A stretch of DNA of 64,000 bases. Origin: Kumtagia ephedrae. Its GTDB lineage: Bacteria > Pseudomonadota > Alphaproteobacteria > Rhizobiales > Rhizobiaceae. The notes under the pieces were generated by a model. It searched no databases. It was not told the DNA's origin and saw nothing but the letters and a program-made list of their open reading frames with translations. Shown in pieces: positions 15,047 through 22,767 of the stretch (position 1 is its first letter; the number at the start of each line of letters is the position of its first letter). The stretch is from assembly GCF_003012745.1 (NCBI RefSeq), contig NZ_PXYK01000003.1, forward strand, positions 186,001-250,000, written 5' to 3'. The translations under genes and the position numbers were made by a program.

Positions 15047-15920
15047 CCGCCTTCGCGACAAGACCATCCCCGTCACCACCATCCTCGCTGTGCTGGTGGC
15101 CGTCTGGTACATCGGCGCCGTCGCCATGAACGCGCCGTTCCAGCGCGATCTCGACCGGCGCGGCGACGTCACGCGGACCACGCTGGAATTCATCGGGGCG
15201 ACGCTGTCGCAGCCCAAGCCGACGTTGCCGGCGCCGCACCAGGTGGCGGCGAATTTCTTCGAGAACACGTTTTTGCGAAAAATCACCAGCAACCGCAGCC
15301 TCGTCTACCATTCCTGGGTGACGCTATCGTCGACGCTGGTCGGTTTCCTGTTCGGCACGGCGCTCGGCATCCTGATCGCCGTCGGCATCGTGCATCTGAA
15401 ATCGCTGGACCGCAGCCTGATGCCGTGGATCATCGCCTCGCAGACCATCCCCATCCTGGCCATCGCGCCGATGATCATCGTGGTGCTGGCGGCCGTCAAC
15501 GTCACCGGGCTGATCCCCAAGGCACTGATTTCCACCTATCTCTCCTTCTTCCCGGTCGCCGTCGGCATGGTGAAGGGGCTGCGCTCGCCCGAAATCATGC
15601 ATCTCGACCTGATGCGCACCTATTTCGCCAGCCCGTCGCAGGTGTTCTGGAAACTCAGGGCTCCCGCCTCGGTGCCGTTCCTGTTCGCCTCGATGAAGGT
15701 GGCGGTGGCGGCGAGCCTGGTCGGTGCCATCGTCGGCGAGCTGCCGACCGGCGCGGTCGCCGGCATCGGCTCCAAGCTGCTGGCGGGCTCCTATTACAGC
15801 CAGACGATCGACATCTGGGCGGCACTGGTGGCCGGCTCGGTGGTGGCGGCGCTGCTGGTGGCGCTGGTCGGGGTCGCCGGCAGGATCGTGGAGCGGTCGA
15901 TGGGAGCACGCCCGGCATGA
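15039..15920 (+). CDS. ABC transporter permease (first)
   Basis: The protein has 293 residues with an N-terminal helix, a periplasmic stretch, then five or six helices of the BPD_transp_1 (SsuC-like) class. The cytoplasmic coupling loop with the EAA-like motif is at about VKGLRSPEIMHLDLMRTYFASPSQVFWKLRAPASVPFLF, where SsuC-type permeases place it. It partners the second permease at 16135, the ATPase at 13577 and the binding protein at 17300. The start overlaps the end of the DUF559 frame by eight bases. This is an accident of insertion rather than evidence of a functional link. Confidence 0.92.
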   Translation: MTDRLRDKTIPVTTILAVLVAVWYIGAVAMNAPFQRDLDRRGDVTRTTLEFIGATLSQPKPTLPAPHQVAANFFENTFLRKITSNRSLVYHSWVTLSSTLVGFLFGTALGILIAVGIVHLKSLDRSLMPWIIASQTIPILAIAPMIIVVLAAVNVTGLIPKALISTYLSFFPVAVGMVKGLRSPEIMHLDLMRTYFASPSQVFWKLRAPASVPFLFASMKVAVAASLVGAIVGELPTGAVAGIGSKLLAGSYYSQTIDIWAALVAGSVVAALLVALVGVAGRIVERSMGARPA

Positions 15921-15961
15921 TGCGCATTGGCGTCGGACACCTGCGGAGCATGAGATCGCGG

Positions 15962-16103
15962 ACCCCCACCCCTAACCCCTCCCCACAAGGGGGAGGGGAA
16001 TCTTGCTGCCTTTCCGCCAGACACCAATCGTTGACGATTTCGCGCGGCATGGCGGCCGCAAAGTACCCCTCCCCCTTGAGGGGAGGGGCCAGGGGTGGGG
16101 GTA
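15962..16103. repeat. GC-rich palindrome between the two permease genes
   Basis: Left arm 15962-15999 (ACCCCCACCCCTAACCCC...) and right arm 16064-16103 (...GGCCAGGGGTGGGGGTA) are imperfect reverse complements around a 64-base centre. Sequence and layout match the element at 14403-14543. The left part lies about 40 bases after the first permease stop, and the right part ends 31 bases before the second permease ATG. The operon thus carries this repeat in at least three intergenic positions. Confidence 0.8.
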
Positions 16104-16134
16104 TTCAGTCGTCCAGTCGGAAAGGCTTGCCGGC

Positions 16135-17277
16135 ATGAGGTGGTTCAGCCCGTCCTGGCAGGTCGTGCTTGCCGTCCTGCTGTGTATCTTGGCGGCCGTG
16201 CTCGGTCCCGTGACCACGGCGGAGACGACCGAGCAGGCTGCTGCCGGCTATCCATTCGCCGAGACCAAGAGCTTCGTCTTCGACCTGATCCTGGTGGCGG
16301 GCGCGATCTCGATGGCGCGCATTCCGCCGATCGCCGCAGCGCTTGTCTTGTTCGTCGGCGCGCATGGTGCGGCCTGGCTACTGCTGTCCGGCATCGCCGG
16401 CTTCGAAGGCACGGCGCGCGCGCCCTTCTATCTGCTGCTCGCCGCCGCCTGGCTGCTCGCCTGGCGCTGCGTGACCCTGCTCTCCGGCTTGCAGCCGGCG
16501 GCGCGCTGGGCGAGGGTTCTTCTGCGGCTGGTCATCCCGGCGATATTCGGCCTGTGGCTGCTGATCTTCTGGGAAGCGATCACGCGCGGGGCCGGCATCC
16601 CCTTCATCCTGCTGCCGCCGCCGAGCGCCGTCGGCGCGCGCATCGCGAACTCCCTGCCGATCCTCGCCGCCGACGTGCGGCAGACCATCTTCAAGGCAGC
16701 CCTTGCCGGCTACGCCATGGGCTGCGCGGCCGGTTTCGTCGTCGCCATCCTCGCCGACCGGTTCGGCTTCCTGCGGCGCGGCCTGATGCCGATCGGCAAT
16801 CTTGTGTCGGCGCTGCCGATCATCGGCGTGGCGCCCATCATGGTCATGTGGTTCGGCTTCGGCTGGGAATCGAAGGCGGCAGTGGTCGTCATCATGACCT
16901 TCTTCCCTATGCTGGTGAACACGGTGGCGGGGCTGACGGCCAGCGGCCATATGGAGCGCGACCTGATGCGCACCTATGCCTCCTCCTACTGGCAGACGCT
17001 GTTCAAGCTGCGCCTGCCGGCGGCCGCGCCCTTCATCTTCAACGCCTTGAAAATCAACTCGACGCTGGCGCTGATCGGCGCCATCGTCGCGGAGTTCTTC
17101 GGCACGCCGGTGGTCGGCATGGGCTTCCGCATCTCCACCGAGGTCGGGCGCATGAACATCGACATGGTTTGGGCCGAAATCGCGGTTGCGGCGCTCGCGG
17201 GTTCGGTCTTCTATGGCGTGGTCGCCCTGTTCGAGAGGGCCGCCACGTTTTGGCATCCGTCTGTCCGCGGGGGATAG
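16135..17277 (+). CDS. ABC transporter permease (second, long form)
   Basis: The frame is open from 16003, but the part before 16135 is repeat sequence. ATG 16135 (MRWFSPSWQVVLAVLL) has AAAGG upstream and gives 380 residues. The N-terminal third adds about three extra hydrophobic helices absent from SsuC. The C-terminal two thirds is a standard BPD_transp_1 permease, with the coupling loop near TASGHMERDLMRTYASSYWQTLFKLRLPAAAPFIF. It is paired with the permease at 15039 as a heterodimer, an arrangement seen in the pyrimidine-linked importers of rhizobia as I know them. Confidence 0.9.
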   Translation: MRWFSPSWQVVLAVLLCILAAVLGPVTTAETTEQAAAGYPFAETKSFVFDLILVAGAISMARIPPIAAALVLFVGAHGAAWLLLSGIAGFEGTARAPFYLLLAAAWLLAWRCVTLLSGLQPAARWARVLLRLVIPAIFGLWLLIFWEAITRGAGIPFILLPPPSAVGARIANSLPILAADVRQTIFKAALAGYAMGCAAGFVVAILADRFGFLRRGLMPIGNLVSALPIIGVAPIMVMWFGFGWESKAAVVVIMTFFPMLVNTVAGLTASGHMERDLMRTYASSYWQTLFKLRLPAAAPFIFNALKINSTLALIGAIVAEFFGTPVVGMGFRISTEVGRMNIDMVWAEIAVAALAGSVFYGVVALFERAATFWHPSVRGG

Positions 17278-17299
17278 ACAAACTCCAGAGGAAAGAAAC

Positions 17300-18271
17300 A
17301 TGAAAAAAACGATCGTCTCACTGCTCGCCGGCGCGATGTCGCTGGCCGCCTGGCAGGCGCTCGCCGCCGACGCGGTGACGCTGCAGCTCAAATGGGTGAC
17401 GCAGGCGCAGTTCGCCGGCTACTACGTCGCCAAGGAGAAGGGTTTTTACGAGGAGGAGAACCTCGACGTCACCATCAAGCCGGGCGGGCCGGACATCGCG
17501 CCGGAACAGGTGATCGCCGGCGGCGGCGCCGACGTCATCGTCGACTGGATGGGCGGCGCGCTGGCGGCCCGCGACAAGGGCGTCATGCTGGTCAACATCG
17601 CCCAGCCGTTCAAGAAGGCCGGCATGGAGCTGGTCTGCCCGAAGGACGGGCCGATCAAGACCGAGGCCGACTTCAAAGGCCATACGCTGGGCGTCTGGTT
17701 CTTCGGCAACGAGTACCCGTTCTACGCCTGGATGAACAAGCTCGGCCTGTCGACCGAGGGCGGGGCGGACGGCGTCACCGTGCTGAAGCAGTCCTTCGAC
17801 GTGCAGCCGCTGATCCAGAAGCAGGCCGACTGCATCTCGGTCATGACCTACAATGAATACTGGCAGCTCATCGACGCCGGCTACAAGCCGGAAGACCTCA
17901 TCGTCTTCAACTATTCGGCGATGGGCAACGACCTGCTCGAGGACGGCTTGTATGCCATGGAGGACAAGCTCAAGGACCCGGCCTTCGAGGACAAGATGGT
18001 GCGTTTCGTGCGCGCCTCGATGAAGGGCTGGAAATACGCCACCGAGAACGCCGACGAGGCGGCCGGCATCGTGGTCGAGAACGGCGGCCAGGACGAGAAC
18101 CACCAGAAGCGCATGATGGGCGAGGTGGCCAAACTGATCGACAATGCCGACGGCAAGCTGATCGAGGCCGCCTACGAGCGCACCGCCAAGGCGCTGCTCG
18201 ACCAGAAGATCATCACCAAGGAGCCCTCCGGCGCCTGGACTAGCGCCATCACCGACAAGGCGATCAAGTAA
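17300..18271 (+). CDS. ABC transporter substrate-binding protein (NMT1/THI5-like)
   Basis: The protein has 323 residues. ATG 17300 has AGAGGAAAG seven bases upstream. A signal peptide (MKKTIVSLLAGAMSLAAWQALA, cut before ADAVTLQ) sends it to the periplasm. The mature start VTLQLKWVTQAQFAGYYVAKEKGFYEEENLDV is characteristic of the NMT1/THI5 family that binds pyrimidines, their precursors and similar small rings. It is the last gene of the importer operon. A rho-independent terminator follows 33 bases after the stop. The binding specificity is inferred from the RutR-controlled neighbourhood. Confidence 0.94.
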   Translation: MKKTIVSLLAGAMSLAAWQALAADAVTLQLKWVTQAQFAGYYVAKEKGFYEEENLDVTIKPGGPDIAPEQVIAGGGADVIVDWMGGALAARDKGVMLVNIAQPFKKAGMELVCPKDGPIKTEADFKGHTLGVWFFGNEYPFYAWMNKLGLSTEGGADGVTVLKQSFDVQPLIQKQADCISVMTYNEYWQLIDAGYKPEDLIVFNYSAMGNDLLEDGLYAMEDKLKDPAFEDKMVRFVRASMKGWKYATENADEAAGIVVENGGQDENHQKRMMGEVAKLIDNADGKLIEAAYERTAKALLDQKIITKEPSGAWTSAITDKAIK

Positions 18272-18304
18272 GCGGCTCGCGCAGGCTTCATCGAAGATCT
18301 GGAA

Positions 18305-18328
18305 GGGGCGGGCGACCGCCCCTTTTTT
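18305..18328 (+). terminator. Rho-independent terminator of the pyrimidine/ABC operon
   Basis: Stem GGGGCGG (18305-18311) pairs with CCGCCCC (18316-18322) around GCGA and is followed by six T residues. It directly follows the binding-protein gene on the same strand. Confidence 0.9.
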
Positions 18329-18412
18329 GCTGGATGGGAAACCTATGCCGGCGCGCTTCGTTAGCAGCACAGCCGCCGCCAGTCGCGCGGCGCTCATCAA
18401 GGGAGGAATGCC

Positions 18413-18853
18413 ATGCGCAAGTCTGTTTCCCTGCCGTTCGCCGCCGGTCTCGCACTGGCCGCCGCCTTCGTCACTGCGCCGCCGGCCATGGCCGAGATGG
18501 TCAAGATGGCGGCCACGCTCGAGGCTTCTCAGGAAGTGCCGCCGAACGACAGCGCCGCCAAGGGCACCGCCGACATCACCTTCGACACCGAGACCAGGAA
18601 ACTCGACTGGACGATCGAATATTCCGGTCTGACCGGCGATGCCACCGGCGCGCATTTCCACGGTCCTGCCGCGGCCGGCCAGAATGCCGACGTGGCGGTG
18701 CCGATCGAGGATCCGAAGAGCGGCGCCAAGGGCTCGGCGACGCTGACGGAGGCGCAGGCGACCGACCTGATGGCCGGCCAGTACTACGTCAACATCCACA
18801 CCGCGGCGCATGCCGGCGGCGAGATCCGCGGCCAGGTGGAGAGAGCGATGTAG
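18413..18853 (+). CDS. CHRD-domain secreted protein
   Basis: The protein has 146 residues. GGGAGGA stands just before ATG 18413. A clear signal peptide (LPFAAGLALAAAFVTAPPAMA) precedes a single CHRD domain: AATLEASQEVPP, KLDWTIEYSGLTGDATGAHFHGPA, then YYVNIHTAAHAGGEIRGQV, with the conserved G-A-H-x-H-G-P and N-I-H-T-x2-H-x2-G-E-I-R-G blocks. CHRD domains were first named from chordin, and the bacterial ones are periplasmic or exported proteins of unknown role, possibly metal binding through the conserved histidines. The gene is monocistronic, since a terminator lies upstream and a toxin-antitoxin pair downstream. Confidence 0.93.
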   Translation: MRKSVSLPFAAGLALAAAFVTAPPAMAEMVKMAATLEASQEVPPNDSAAKGTADITFDTETRKLDWTIEYSGLTGDATGAHFHGPAAAGQNADVAVPIEDPKSGAKGSATLTEAQATDLMAGQYYVNIHTAAHAGGEIRGQVERAM

Positions 18854-19023
18854 CGCACGGGATGAGCGGGGGTGCTGCCACGCACGATCGGGAAAGGGCG
18901 GGCGACTGTCCTTTTGTGCCGCTGCTCCATGCGACAAGCACCAATCGGTGTCGCCTCCTCATTCCCGTTAAGGAGTCGCCGGCGATTCTCTGGGATGCTA
19001 TACTTAAATCTTGGAGATTTGCG

Positions 19024-19257
19024 ATGACCACCGTTTCCATCGACGCCGATATCGAAGCGATCCTACAGCGCTTCGCCAAGAGCACCGGGCGCACGCGGGA
19101 GACCATCCTTCGCGAGGCGATTTTGCGCGGACTGGAAGATCTTGAAGATCAGGAAGATATCCGGCGCTCAGAGCAGATACTCGATCAGCTTGAGCGTGGT
19201 GAGATCAGAACCTACACCTCCGCTGAAGTGAGACGCCGGCTTGGCTTGGACGATTGA
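19024..19257 (+). CDS. Ribbon-helix-helix antitoxin (RelB/CopG-like)
   Basis: The protein has 77 residues. MTTVSIDADIEAILQRFAKSTGRTRETILREAIL is a ribbon-helix-helix: a short beta strand, then two helices. The C-terminal half (LDQLERGEIRTYTSAEVRRRLGL) is the toxin-binding extension. GGAG lies nine bases before the ATG, and TATACT at 18999-19004 could be the -10 of its promoter. It overlaps the RelE-like toxin gene by 17 bases. A related but broken pair is found at 30569-30707, whose preserved antitoxin tail (ERLNSGDVEFYTLEEVRERLGL) is clearly similar. Confidence 0.9.
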   Translation: MTTVSIDADIEAILQRFAKSTGRTRETILREAILRGLEDLEDQEDIRRSEQILDQLERGEIRTYTSAEVRRRLGLDD

Positions 19258-19507
19258 ATATACCGAGCCCGCTGAAAAGATACTGTCAAGGCTCGATCGA
19301 AAGGTCGCGCGCCGAATCGTCACATTCCTCGACGAGCGAATTGCTGCCGCCGACGATCCACGCTCGCAAGGGCGGGCGCTATCTGGCGCGTTGCGGGGGC
19401 AATGGCGATACCGTGTTGGCGACTATCGCATCATCTGCCGGATCGAGGATCGACGTTTGATTGTTCTCGTCATCGATATCGGTCATCGCGGCGACGTCTA
19501 TCGCTGA
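19241..19507 (+). CDS. RelE/ParE-family toxin
   Basis: The protein has 88 residues, apparently starting at TTG 19241 inside the antitoxin gene (MAWTIEYTEPAEKILSRLDRK). The core RALSGALRGQWRYRVGDYRIICRIEDRRLIVLVIDIGHRGDVYR is a typical RelE fold with the basic GDYRII strand and the C-terminal H-R-x-x-V-Y. RelE enzymes cleave mRNA at the ribosome, whereas ParE relatives poison gyrase; the W-R-Y-R-x-G-D-Y-R pattern is more RelE-like. The use of a weak TTG start within the antitoxin gene should keep toxin output below antitoxin output. Confidence 0.92.
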   Translation: MAWTIEYTEPAEKILSRLDRKVARRIVTFLDERIAAADDPRSQGRALSGALRGQWRYRVGDYRIICRIEDRRLIVLVIDIGHRGDVYR

Positions 19508-19509
19508 TC

Positions 19510-21159
19510 TCACCGCCCTTCCCGGATATCCGTCAGCGTCCGCGTCGGCGTGATCGCCTCGGGGTCGAGCTTTACCTCGATGATCGCCGGCTTGCCGCTG
19601 GCGCGCGCCCGCTCGAAGGCCGGCGCGAAGTCGGCGGTCTTTTCCACCGTCTCGCCATGCCCGCCATAGGCGCGGGCCAGCGCGGCAAAATCCGGATTGA
19701 CGAGGTCGGTGCCGGAGACGCGGCCGGGATATTCGCGTTCCTGATGCATGCGGATGGTGCCGTAGGTGCCGTTGTTGACGACGATGACGATGATCGGCAG
19801 GTCGTATTGCATGGCGGTCGCGAACTCCTGGCCGTTCATCAGAAAACAGCCGTCGCCGGCGAAACAGATGACGTCGCGATCCGGGAAAAGCTGTTTTGCC
19901 GCGACGGCTGCCGGCGTGCTGTAGCCCATCGAACCGGAAGTGGGGGCCGCCTGCGTTGCGAAGCGGCGGGAGCGGTGGAAGCGATGCACCCAGGTCGCGT
20001 AGTTGCCGGCGCCGTTGGTGAGGATCGCGTCGTCCGGCAGCACGCTCTCCAGATAGGCCAGGATCGGCCCCATCTGCACCGGCCCCGGCCCGCTCTCGGG
20101 CGGCGTCGACCAGTCGAGATAGGCGGCATGCAGGCGCTCGGCCTCGGTTTCCCAGATCGGCGGCGCATTCGGTGCCGTCGCGGCGAAGGCTTCGGCGAAA
20201 GCCGCGGGCGATGAATTGATCGCGACCGTCGGCCTGTAGACGCGGCCGAGTTCGTTCGGATCGGCGTGGACGTGAACCAGTGTCTGGTCGGGGTAGGGGC
20301 TTTTGAGCAGCGTATAGTCCGACGACGGCATTTCTCCGAAACGCCCGCCGACCAGCAGCACCAGATCGGCCTGCTTGACATAGTCGGCGAGCTTCGGGTT
20401 CGGGCCGATGCCGACATCGCCCGCGTAACAGGGGTGCAGATGATCGAACAGCATCTGCCGTCGGAAGGAGACACCGACCGGCAGCGCCCAGGCTTCCGCC
20501 GCCCTCTCGAAGGCCGATTTGGCGTCCGCCGTCCAGCGCGTGCCGCCGAGTATGGCGAAGGGTCGCCTGGCGTTGGCCAGCAGGTCGGCCAGCTGCCGCA
20601 TCTCCGGCTCGCCGGGCCGCGTCTCCACCGGCGTCCAGGCTTTCGCCGCCGGCGCCTCGACTTCGCTCACCAGCATGTCCTCCGGCAGCGCGATCACCAC
20701 CGGACCCGGCCGGCCGGAGGTGGCGACCGAAAAGGCGCGGGTGACGATCTCGGGAATGCGCGAGGCATCCTCGATCTCTGTCGCCCATTTGGCGATCGGG
20801 CCGAAGAAGGCCCGGTAGTTCACTTCCTGGAACGCCTCGCGCTCGCGCGCATTGCTGGCGACCTGGCCGATGAACAGGATCATCGGGATCGAATCCTGCA
20901 TGGCGATGTGCACGCCGGCCGAGGCGTTGGTGGCCCCGGGGCCGCGGGTGACGAAGCAGATGCCGGGTTTTCCGGTCAGCCTTCCGTGGCAGTCGGCCAT
21001 CATCGCAGCACCCCCTTCCTGGCGGCAGACGATGGTCTTGATCGGCGAATCGTGCAGCGCGTCGAGCACGGCGAGATAGCTCTCGCCCGGCACGCAATAG
21101 AGGCGGTCGACGCCGTTGGCCTCGAGTGCCTCGACGATGAGCTGTCCGCCGGTTTTCAT
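19510..21159 (-). CDS. Thiamine-pyrophosphate enzyme (acetolactate-synthase-like)
   Basis: The protein has 549 residues with the three domains of POX/ALS enzymes. The N-terminal PYR domain has VPGESYLAVLDAL and CRQEGGAAMMA with the activating glutamate. The central FAD/nucleotide-like domain runs from about residue 190. The C-terminal PP domain has the TPP motif FAGDGCFLMNGQEFATAMQ...VNN (G-D-G-x24,27-N-N). The gene overlaps the CaiB-like CoA-transferase by four bases, so they form an operon. That pairing suggests an acyl-CoA/2-oxoacid route, for example a decarboxylase acting on a 2-oxo acid or acyl-CoA. It is not a close match to oxalyl-CoA decarboxylase at the N-terminus. The real substrate is unknown. 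Confidence 0.88.
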   Translation of the reverse strand: MKTGGQLIVEALEANGVDRLYCVPGESYLAVLDALHDSPIKTIVCRQEGGAAMMADCHGRLTGKPGICFVTRGPGATNASAGVHIAMQDSIPMILFIGQVASNAREREAFQEVNYRAFFGPIAKWATEIEDASRIPEIVTRAFSVATSGRPGPVVIALPEDMLVSEVEAPAAKAWTPVETRPGEPEMRQLADLLANARRPFAILGGTRWTADAKSAFERAAEAWALPVGVSFRRQMLFDHLHPCYAGDVGIGPNPKLADYVKQADLVLLVGGRFGEMPSSDYTLLKSPYPDQTLVHVHADPNELGRVYRPTVAINSSPAAFAEAFAATAPNAPPIWETEAERLHAAYLDWSTPPESGPGPVQMGPILAYLESVLPDDAILTNGAGNYATWVHRFHRSRRFATQAAPTSGSMGYSTPAAVAAKQLFPDRDVICFAGDGCFLMNGQEFATAMQYDLPIIVIVVNNGTYGTIRMHQEREYPGRVSGTDLVNPDFAALARAYGGHGETVEKTADFAPAFERARASGKPAIIEVKLDPEAITPTRTLTDIREGR

Positions 21160-22322
21160 GAGCCCTCCAGTTCGGCAAGGATTTCCGCCGTGTGCTCGCC
21201 GAGGCGCGGCGAGGGGCGATCATAGACCAGCGGCGTCTGAGAATACACGATCGGCGAGCGCACCGACGGCAGGGTGTTGCCGTGGCCGTCGTCGAGGTCG
21301 AGCCGCATCTTTCGCGCGATCGCCTGCGGGTCGGCGAACATGTCGGCGATCGTGTTGATCGGGCTTGCCGGCACGCCGGCCGCCTCGAGCTTCGCCAGCA
21401 GGGCGTCGCGCTCGAAATGCGCCAGCTTTTCTACCATCGCCGCACGCAAGGCCACCCGGTTGGCGACGCGCGCCGAATTGGTGGAAAAATCCGGATCGTC
21501 GGCGAGGCCGTCCAGTCCGACGACGAAACAGAACTTCCTGAACTGCCCGTCGTTGCCGACCGCAAGGATAAAATGGCCGTCCGAGACCGGCAGCACCTCG
21601 TAGGGTGCGATGTTGGGGTGCGCGTTGCCCATGCGCGACGGCGCCTTGCCGGACACGAGATAATTCAGGTTCTGGTTGGCCAGCACGGAAATCTGCGCAT
21701 CGAACAGTGCCATGTCGATATGCTGGCCCTCGCCGGTCGCCTCGGCGTGGCGGAGCGCCGCCTGGATGGCGATCACCGAATAGAGGCCGGTAAAAATGTC
21801 GGTGACGGCGACGCCCACCTTCTGCGGCTCGCCGTCGGCCGCGCCGGTGATCGACATCAGGCCGGACATGCCCTGCACGATGAAGTCGTAGCCGGCGCGC
21901 GCCGCATAGGGGCCGTCCTGGCCGAAGCCGGTGATCGAGCAGTAGACGAGCCGCGGATTGATTTTTCGCAGGCTCCCGTAGTCGAGGCCGTATTTCCTCA
22001 GCCCGCCGAGCTTGAAGTTCTCTATGAGCACGTCGGCGGAAGCCGCCAGTCTTTGAATCGTTTCGGCGCCTTCGGGCGTCGAGAAATCCACGGCGATCGA
22101 GCGTTTTCCGCGATTGCAGGAATGGTAATAGGCGGCCGACAGGTTCTCGCCGTCCTCGCCCGTCACGAAGGGCGGCCCCCATTTGCGGGTGTCGTCGCCA
22201 TCCGGGCTCTCGACCTTGATCACGTCGGCGCCGAGATCGGCCAGCAACTGCCCGGCCCACGGGCCGGCCAGGATGCGGGCGAGCTCGATGACGCGGACGC
22301 CGTGCAGGGGGGGATTGGCCAT
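21156..22322 (-). CDS. CaiB/BaiF family CoA-transferase
   Basis: The protein has 388 residues. The family III CoA-transferase start LHGVRVIELARILAGPWAGQLLADLGADVIKVE is canonical, followed by GKRSIAVDFSTPEG, ADVLIENFKLGGLRKYGLDY, SITGFGQDGPYAARAGYDFIVQGMSGLMSITG (region of the catalytic aspartate) and GEGQHIDMALFD. These enzymes move CoA between acids such as formate/oxalate, carnitine/crotonobetaine or mesaconate. It is the first gene of a two-gene operon with the TPP enzyme at 19510. The weak ribosome binding site makes the start slightly uncertain. Confidence 0.92.
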   Translation of the reverse strand: MANPPLHGVRVIELARILAGPWAGQLLADLGADVIKVESPDGDDTRKWGPPFVTGEDGENLSAAYYHSCNRGKRSIAVDFSTPEGAETIQRLAASADVLIENFKLGGLRKYGLDYGSLRKINPRLVYCSITGFGQDGPYAARAGYDFIVQGMSGLMSITGAADGEPQKVGVAVTDIFTGLYSVIAIQAALRHAEATGEGQHIDMALFDAQISVLANQNLNYLVSGKAPSRMGNAHPNIAPYEVLPVSDGHFILAVGNDGQFRKFCFVVGLDGLADDPDFSTNSARVANRVALRAAMVEKLAHFERDALLAKLEAAGVPASPINTIADMFADPQAIARKMRLDLDDGHGNTLPSVRSPIVYSQTPLVYDRPSPRLGEHTAEILAELEGS

Positions 22323-22389
22323 GGAAGGTACTAGGCTACTCCGTCTGGGATGGCGATGTGCCTAGCAGACTCCCTGGCGGAATGTCACG

Positions 22390-22758
22390 CTAGCGTTCCT
22401 CGCCTTCGTAGAACGATGACGTATCAATCGAAACGGCATCAACATGAGGGGTTCCATGTTGGTCAAAATGTCCTGAGAAACGCCCAAGAAACGATTCGGT
22501 AGTCTGAAATCCATCATCACTGCTATCGCCATACTGCAGGGCTAGATAGATATTCATGACCCCTTTAAACCGTTTGGTACCCTCCAGAATAATGCCTTCG
22601 GGATCGACCTCCAAACCATCCAAGGTGGTATGCGTGGAAAGGGCGTCTAATTCGGTCCACCACGGGGAGCTCGGAAGATCAAATGACGTTACCGCATCGA
22701 CGACCGCACGAACCTTTGGATTCTCCGCTGACGAACGCTTTGCCAAAGAGTGGCCCAC
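22390..22758 (-). CDS. Hypothetical partner of the FRG-domain gene
   Basis: The protein has 122 residues starting with GTG 22758, preceded by AGGAGG. It begins MGHSLAKRSSAENPKVRAVV and continues with a mostly beta/acidic region (LDGLEVDPEGIILEG, then IYLALQYGDSSDDGFQTTESFLGRFSGHFD). There are no membrane segments. It starts nine bases after the FRG-domain gene on the same strand, so the two are surely co-transcribed. I do not recognise the family. The two-gene layout with a variable second partner suggests an accessory or defence module, which is an inference. Confidence 0.75.
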   Translation of the reverse strand: MGHSLAKRSSAENPKVRAVVDAVTSFDLPSSPWWTELDALSTHTTLDGLEVDPEGIILEGTKRFKGVMNIYLALQYGDSSDDGFQTTESFLGRFSGHFDQHGTPHVDAVSIDTSSFYEGEER

Positions 22759-22767
22759 AGCCGCCTC

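Noticed and set aside
19510-21159. Assignment as oxalyl-CoA decarboxylase because of the CoA-transferase neighbour
   Set aside because: The N-terminus (MKTGGQLIVEALEANGVDRL) and PYR domain look like generic acetolactate-synthase-like proteins and not like that enzyme.
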